A stretch of DNA of 64,000 bases from Owenia fusiformis (Eukaryota > Annelida > Polychaeta > Sabellida > Oweniidae), in contig CAIIXF020000007.1 of NCBI GenBank assembly GCA_903813345.2, positions 35,186,538 to 35,250,537 of the forward strand, read 5' to 3'. Shown here piece by piece: positions 57,683 to 64,000 of the stretch (positions are counted from its first letter, which is position 1; every line of letters begins with the position of its first letter). The notes beneath the pieces are model-generated. The model had not been told where the DNA came from, searched no databases, and was given only the letters and a program-made list of their open reading frames with translations. A program made the position numbers and the translations under genes.

Positions 57683-58867
57683 TCGAATGAACAAAGTTAC
57701 AGTATATGTATTGCCTAGTAGCTTCTAGTTTGAACATTGCCCTTCATACCTATAGCGTGCAATGAACATCATTTCAATGAGACAATTATATTTCATGAGT
57801 GAATTCATAACGGGGCAACAGCTATAACATCAAGTAATTATTCATTGCAATTATTGATAATTCAAAGAGGCTGGCGTCTTTGCAAATTATTTTCTGCATG
57901 TTTCCAAGTTATTATATAACTAAGACAGGTAAATGGTCACGCAATGTGTGACGTCATTGCTCTTGCAGGTGCTTAAGCCATGGGAGCTATGTTTTCCGTT
58001 AGTTCAATATTCCAGCGGGACGTGATTGTGGTTTTTCCTGTCACGTAATTTCATATTCTGTATATCAACACGGTGTTCCTCTAGAGCACAATATCTAGTA
58101 GTTTCTTGAGAGTAAATTTATTTGATCCTATTTGCCCCCCCATTGACCTAGATACTACAAGTATGTTCTGTATTTGTTCGATCGGTGTCCGTAAGGGCCA
58201 TTAAAAGGGGACTATTATCTCTAGGGGACATTTTTTATTATGTTATAGATAATCGAACGATAATTGAAATTTATAGTGCATAGGCTTATTCCGTTTTAAT
58301 AGAGACCGGAAGCATTCAATAGTAGTTAGTGGATGTCAGCACGGTGATGTCAGAATAGTCAGATCTGGCTTAAGGATGTCAGTTTTCACAGATGTTGAGA
58401 AATAAACAAAATATTATATTTCTGAGTTGATAAAAAAGGAGATAAAATTACAGCCACGCATGGATGATTTTTTCGTTATGTGTGACTTTAAGGGATTGGT
58501 TTTGACGTATCTTTCATTAACTGAATTCCAGAGATCGGTCATCGTGACCTACTCCTAAAGCTTGATGTCAGTCTCGCTGTTGCCAATTTCAGGACCTCGG
58601 CGTGACATTATACGATCGGTATCCTTTCCAATTGTTTAACTTTTTTATTATGCATAGAGCTTCATTCACTATGGCTCTGGCCCCCGGGATTCATGATCAA
58701 GTTCTTCCTTCTGAAAACTAAAATACAAAATCCCCGATGCTTTTTGAAAAAACAACTCACCCTGGAACTACATTCAGCGCTCAAGACAACAATTGTGTAT
58801 CGTGGTTTTAAAATCGATATTAAAGAGGCCCTGAGTCTCATATACCCCAAATTGGTTAATCAAATAC
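57683..58867. other. region without identified gene
   Basis: No supported feature. Confidence 0.45.
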
Positions 58868-58957
58868 CCTAAATTGGTGTATGTGGGATCAGAAATATCA
58901 AATAATCTAAATTGGTGTATGTGGGATCAGAAATATCAAATAATCTAAATTGGTGTC
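58868..58957. repeat. 38-bp tandem repeat, about 2.4 copies
   Basis: AAATTGGTGTATGTGGGATC followed by AGAAATATCAAATAATCT, repeated with almost no change. Confidence 0.85.
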
Positions 58958-61900
58958 AAAAGGTCTAAGTATACAGGGTATCAAAAATAGGGATACCCTT
59001 TAAAAAAACTATTCCGCAAAATGATTTCATGAAAATACATAGTATGTCTTCTGTATGGAAAACCTAATCTGTATTTCTTTATTCTCGTGAGATATCACGA
59101 TGAATAATGTTATATGTTTATGTTTCTTTATTTCCACCTTAAAGATGAGTACATACATCATTTTAAATTTTAAAAATTACAACATTTACAGAATAAGAAA
59201 ATAAATATGAAAATATAAAATATAAAATAAGCCCATGACATCGTTATAAAATGCATATGCACAACGCCAAGAACATAAGCAACTTCACTGTGGCTGAAGA
59301 CTTTCTATCAAATACAACAATTAATTAGTAAAACTTTTTCAGAAAAAAACTGACATATATATTAATTATTAAGATAAAATCATCTAGGGATTGGACCTGT
59401 TTGCAATTCCCTTTCACATCGCATAATAATACGATCGTGTATGACCGTTATCACTTTTACTTTACGCTTTTTGATAAAATCTCCCTTTATGATATTTCTA
59501 TAAAGATGTCAGCCAATATAATATGAAATTAACTTGGTCAATAAATTCACATTAGCGGTAATTGTGATGCATATATCCAATTTGTAAATCATGATTCATA
59601 TTAACTGACCGATTCTTGAAAAGTAATTGAAAAGTATTTGCTCTAGAAAGTAGTGGCATTTTCAAGTTTATTAGCTATGGTCTACACTAAGATCATTCTG
59701 AAATCGATTTATGAACAGCTGACTCAACATTTATTTCACACGCTTTTTATAAAAAGAACCAAAAGTTTTGAAAGTATCTCTTAAAAAGATGAATTAATGT
59801 CGTACCATCAAAGTTACGAATACGAAATCATAAACATAGAATTATAAAGGGTGTCAGTTTTGGATGTTCATCGAATGGGGGTTATTTTGCATTGTTGATG
59901 CATTTTCACGAGTCTAGCTCCCTGTCCTTGCCAACAAGCTATGAGAAGTGTTTAGTCAAGTAAAGGGGGGGGGGGGTCACAGAGGCTTGCAGTTAGCAAT
60001 GTACATATTTTCACTATATATCTTGCTTGGTGACAGATATGCCAATGGATCGACATATGAATTGTTCCTATTCCCGTGACCATATAAATGGAATATTTTT
60101 GAAGCTCAAATAGTTTTCCGATGATCAGGACCGAGTGTATGAGTTGATGTAGCCCTCTTGTCATAAAAGAAGCAAAATGAAACTAATGGAAACGATACTT
60201 AAAAGTCATTGTTGAGTTGATCTGGTTTATGTTTCTTGTATTCCATACTCTTTCTGGCCATTATCTCTTGTAATACTTCTTGTATATTGCGCTTATTCAT
60301 AAAGCCTCTCCTCATTATCTGTCAGTCACAATCTGACACGAATTGGAATTACGTCTGACCGAAGCACTTTTCATTTCAATATTGGTTTATTCATTCATTG
60401 CTATATAGATGCGCAACTTGTGGAGTTATAGTCGTTGTTATAATTTTTTCCTAACAACGGAGGCGCCACACATGACAGTTTATGATTATCATTTGAAGTG
60501 ATAAATTCATAATAATTAGATGTAATTGTGCAGCTTGCTTTTTCTAAAAGGTGACATTTGTAATTACATGTATAACTATGGAATTAAACCTATTTGTATT
60601 CCTTTTGTGTTTTCAGTTTACGACAATAGTACATTAACAATACCTTAATGAAGTAGGGGTCAACAATCGCCATCAAAATACAATATTTATTCCAAATGGT
60701 GTTTGGGCCTTCGAGGAACTGTGCATTGAACTAAAAAGTACGTAATTTTGATATTTACTTCTATAATAATGGCACACAGAGGGATAAGTACGGTGTGCAT
60801 CAATACAAACACTGTTACATATTATATAATTAATACTTGCTTGACCTAGAAAAGAACCATTTGATTGTGCAAGCGAGCTAAAGTAAATCAATGATTCCTG
60901 GTACAAAGACTGGTATTGGCCGCTCAAATTTTATCATTCCAATAAGATGGAGACTAGCTATTAATAACGATTTTTAAAAATAAAGATATTTTAACATCAC
61001 AATGAAGTTCATATGAAAGAATATAATTTTTATTTAGACAGAATTTAGCTTGTATATCACGTGACCAAATGCAATATACATTTGTTACGTAAAAGGAGGG
61101 TTAATTTGGTGCCCAGTTTTTGGACAAAAGCTTAACCTTATATTATATATAATATGTCTCTTAAATGACACTGCCATAGAACTTTCCTTGTCTCACACTC
61201 GAAGCTAATTATATTAAGTTTTGACAAATTCAAGAGCAATGAAAAGAATATTAGAAAAAAATTGAAACACTCATCCAGTTATTTTATAGATGGCAGTGTG
61301 GTCAGCAATTGAGGTAGAGACATCTACAATGATTGATTTGATATTCTATACACGAACTATTGATCAGCCAGTACTCTAAGTCAAATATATAAGTAAATAT
61401 TTCCTTAATACGTGATTATATCAGATTGACGTCTCATATAATGAAACAAATTAAAGTATCTTTATTGATCTAGGAAAAGCCATGGATATCCGTCATATTT
61501 AAGTTATATACATAATTAATTTTAAATATATATACTTAATACGTAACCATGTGTCGATTGGGCAATCCTACCTACATTCCCTTATCTCATATTTTATTTG
61601 TCTGATATTCCTCTGAGTTATATGTTTTTCATTAGTTGTTTAGAAATCATAATTAATTGTACCAATTATAAGATGGATGGCGACTGTCTTATGAATTCAT
61701 GGGTCTGTTGATTGAATAATTATTTCCTGTTTTGATTTCAATATGCTACTCCTGCTCGACCCAACTAGAATTAACTTTATATTAATTGAATTGGCATCAT
61801 CAAGGTTCTGTATCATTCAAAATTAGTAGCGTAAAACTAAGAAATCCATACGATTAGTCAAATTACGCTCATTGTGATTTCTTCATAATTAGCCCCCAAA

Positions 61901-62374
61901 GACAACCACATGGACAGTCTTTGGGATGCGTCTCTACGACAGATGTTTCGATCATGCCTGTCCAGCGCGGTCATTATTTTCGCAAATAATTGATGTAAAA
62001 ACAGTGAATAATTTATTTAGAAAGATGACCAATCTCCCTAGTGTCATTCAAGTTTAATCAAACGAGAGAAATTAGTTTTAATTTTAAAAGCCATCACATA
62101 TGGGGATGGGGACGCCATTGTGACGTAATCGTAGCGTAGCTTTGTATTTTTCTCGCTGTTAATATCTCGAACAGAAGATAAGGTAATTTCTTGGTTTGGT
62201 ATCATTTACTTCAATTATCATTATACGAATTCAGTACTATATGGTTTGAGTTTTGAATTTCGATTTGGTGCATTATATCTTGAACATTACATACCACGTT
62301 GTATAAATATGAAGTGTTAATTCTTTACGAAGACACCCCACGAGGGTCATTTCACTGGATTATATTGTCGTACT
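58958..62374. other. long AT-rich region without identified gene
   Basis: A run of 12 G at 59965-59976 stands out. Short ORFs (for example 59952-60164 and 60673-60927) show no domains. Nothing else can be supported. Confidence 0.5.
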
Positions 62375-62430
62375 TTTGTTTGTATTTTTGTATTTGTTTG
62401 TTTGTTTGTTTGTCTGTTGTTGTTTGTTGA
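62375..62430. repeat. (TTTG)n microsatellite
   Basis: Irregular TTTG run with a pure core of about five units. Confidence 0.8.
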
Positions 62431-64000
62431 AACCACACACATTACATGAATCATCCACCCATCTGCGATTTATCTTAATCATATGTCTATTGAAGATAAA
62501 GTTTTGAAAACGACATGATAACATGGACTATAAACAATATAAACAGTAAATACAATAACAGAGTTAAAGAAACCATAGATACTATTTTTCTCAGTTTTCG
62601 AGAATAAATATATATCCAAAGACCGTTCAAACAGAACTTAGATGCTAGTATTGACTCCAGGCGTCAGTTTAACACATCTTTTCACACATGTAGCCAACAG
62701 ATTTTTCACACTAGAAAAAAACGATCAGAAACGCGTACAATCACGCTGGGAATTCCGTAAATCTCTAATGTCAGTTTATCATTGTGCCAGAGACAATTAG
62801 TTTGATTTTTCGGATTAGCTCCATCAATGGCGGGGTGTTTTCGTAAGTCTATACACTTGGTTTCATCGTGGTTACGTTCTGTTTCACATGAGGTCATCTT
62901 TTCAGACACACTCTATGATGTTGGAAACGACTGTTCACACTTCCTAAACTCGAAATCTTCCCGGGGTTATATGCCAATATGTAATTTATTATCGGCAGTG
63001 ACTCATAGAGTAGAAAAACAGAAATGAACGAAAAATAATTTGTTAAAATATTTTTATAATTACTTAATATAAGTTTAAAAATGGGAAGGTGGTTAACCAT
63101 GCCATGAACTCTGCTTATTGCACTGGATTGTCTTCCAAATGAAATGACGCTTCGATAAATACTGATATATTTGACAATTTAACGCAAAGTAGTCCCTTTG
63201 GGAAAGAGGGGGATTACCATGTCGTCTAATGCCGTTAGTCATCGCTAAATGTCCTCTATTCCTCCTTCGGGTAGAGTCTTTCAGAATATTGTTTAATACA
63301 AAATATTCGATAGAATTTGGCATGCCCTCGGGGCAATTTGTAACCCAAGTTATTGATATGCGATTGAGAAGCGTCTGAAACAATGGGCTCTGAAGATGAG
63401 AGTTTTTTTCTATGAGGGGAAGGACGGTTCAAAATTCGATCCACATTTTTCTGTTTCACTTTCTCGTTTGTATTAAAGACTCAAGTGCTTAACTGACAGA
63501 TATCTGAAAAGAATAATCATTAAGGATTCCCTAGTTAGTCTGATTCAGAATACGGAAGCATCAAAACGCTAGGAAGTTTTTGTTTGCAAACTGCTTCAAA
63601 TAGCCAGAGGCAGGGTGCGAACATGGACTGTATTGTATTCTCTAATAAAAGCTAATCGAATACGCTGCGAAGAGAAATCAATCGAACAATTTGTCTTTAC
63701 GACCTTTCACTGTTAAAAATTTGGTAACAACGCCTGGAATTTTTAGATCCCATTTCCTTAAAGCTTAACCTAAAACAAACTGATTGAAAGGTATATGTAC
63801 GCAGAGCTTATATTTTCGCGCCAGGTTGATTGTCGTTCCACTTGAAGCCTTTAAGACTCTCTTAACCCCTGTCAGCAACAGTTGTTACGTCATTAGCTTG
63901 ATGGAACCTTCTTCACATGGTTGCCAAGTATAAGGTTCCAAAGCAATCGTTCATTAAAGACCTACGATTGCAAGATCACCGTAACCTTTTGCATAGTATA
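62431..64000. other. region without identified gene
   Basis: ORFs of 66-96 codons on both strands (62706-63459) overlap one another and have no recognisable motif. No repeat or RNA gene is evident. Confidence 0.45.

Noticed and set aside
59965-59976. Run of 12 G as a functional element
   Set aside because: Homopolymers of this kind are common sequencing or replication slippage products; nothing nearby needs it.
62706-63459. Cluster of overlapping ORFs of 66-96 codons on both strands
   Set aside because: They overlap in several frames with no motifs, as expected by chance at this GC content.

Overview
The window is animal nuclear DNA. It is AT-rich, has long spaces without genes, GT-AG introns, poly(A) signals and many transposon remnants. 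Expanded Cys-loop receptor genes, molluscan-type tRNA-derived SINE heads and the non-LTR element suggest a marine lophotrochozoan such as a mollusc or brachiopod. That placement is inference; no database search was possible.

The clearest genes are two tandem + strand nicotinic acetylcholine receptor-like (Cys-loop) subunits at 234-7157 (its first exon lies outside the window) and 7931-11603 (complete, 532 aa). They share every exon boundary, including the family's 45-bp and 110-bp exons. Copy 1 keeps the acetylcholine-binding principal face: loop A Tyr, loop B Trp and the loop C Tyr-x-Cys-Cys. Copy 2 has lost all three, loop C through a 12-bp deletion, yet keeps the Cys-loop, the complementary-face Trp and a cation-selective pore. 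The pair could therefore supply an alpha and a non-alpha subunit. Protein identity rises from about 78% in the exon carrying the Cys-loop and TM1-TM2 to about 91% in the last exon.

A third likely gene is an intronless 358-codon ORF at 28481-29557, ending in a ten-cysteine tail and followed by a poly(A) signal. I do not recognise its family. Weaker candidates are a minus-strand terminal exon (17128-17344) and a 96-104 codon ORF (48726-49040).

The rest is mostly mobile and tandem DNA. There are three mariner-like elements with long inverted repeats (13501-14589, 26373-27448, 33469-34407), shorter mariner-type MITEs, PIF/Harbinger-like MITEs full of CTACGG/CCGTAG palindromes (25827-26323, 31749-32220), hAT-like MITEs, a 5'-truncated LINE (24454-25424), four roughly 80-bp micro-elements, and a 2.96-kb element with 68-bp terminal repeats and a perfect 5-bp target duplication (34441-37397). 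That last element contains a palindrome about 720 bp long. Minisatellites with units of 42, 42, 24, 60, about 40 and 20 bp lie at 3619, 18189, 32473, 40383, 43850 and 44383.

The region from 59 kb to the end shows almost nothing that can be named. Intergenic calls rest on reading by eye. Inverted-repeat ends were read from the sequence; superfamily names are assigned from terminal motifs and target-site duplications.
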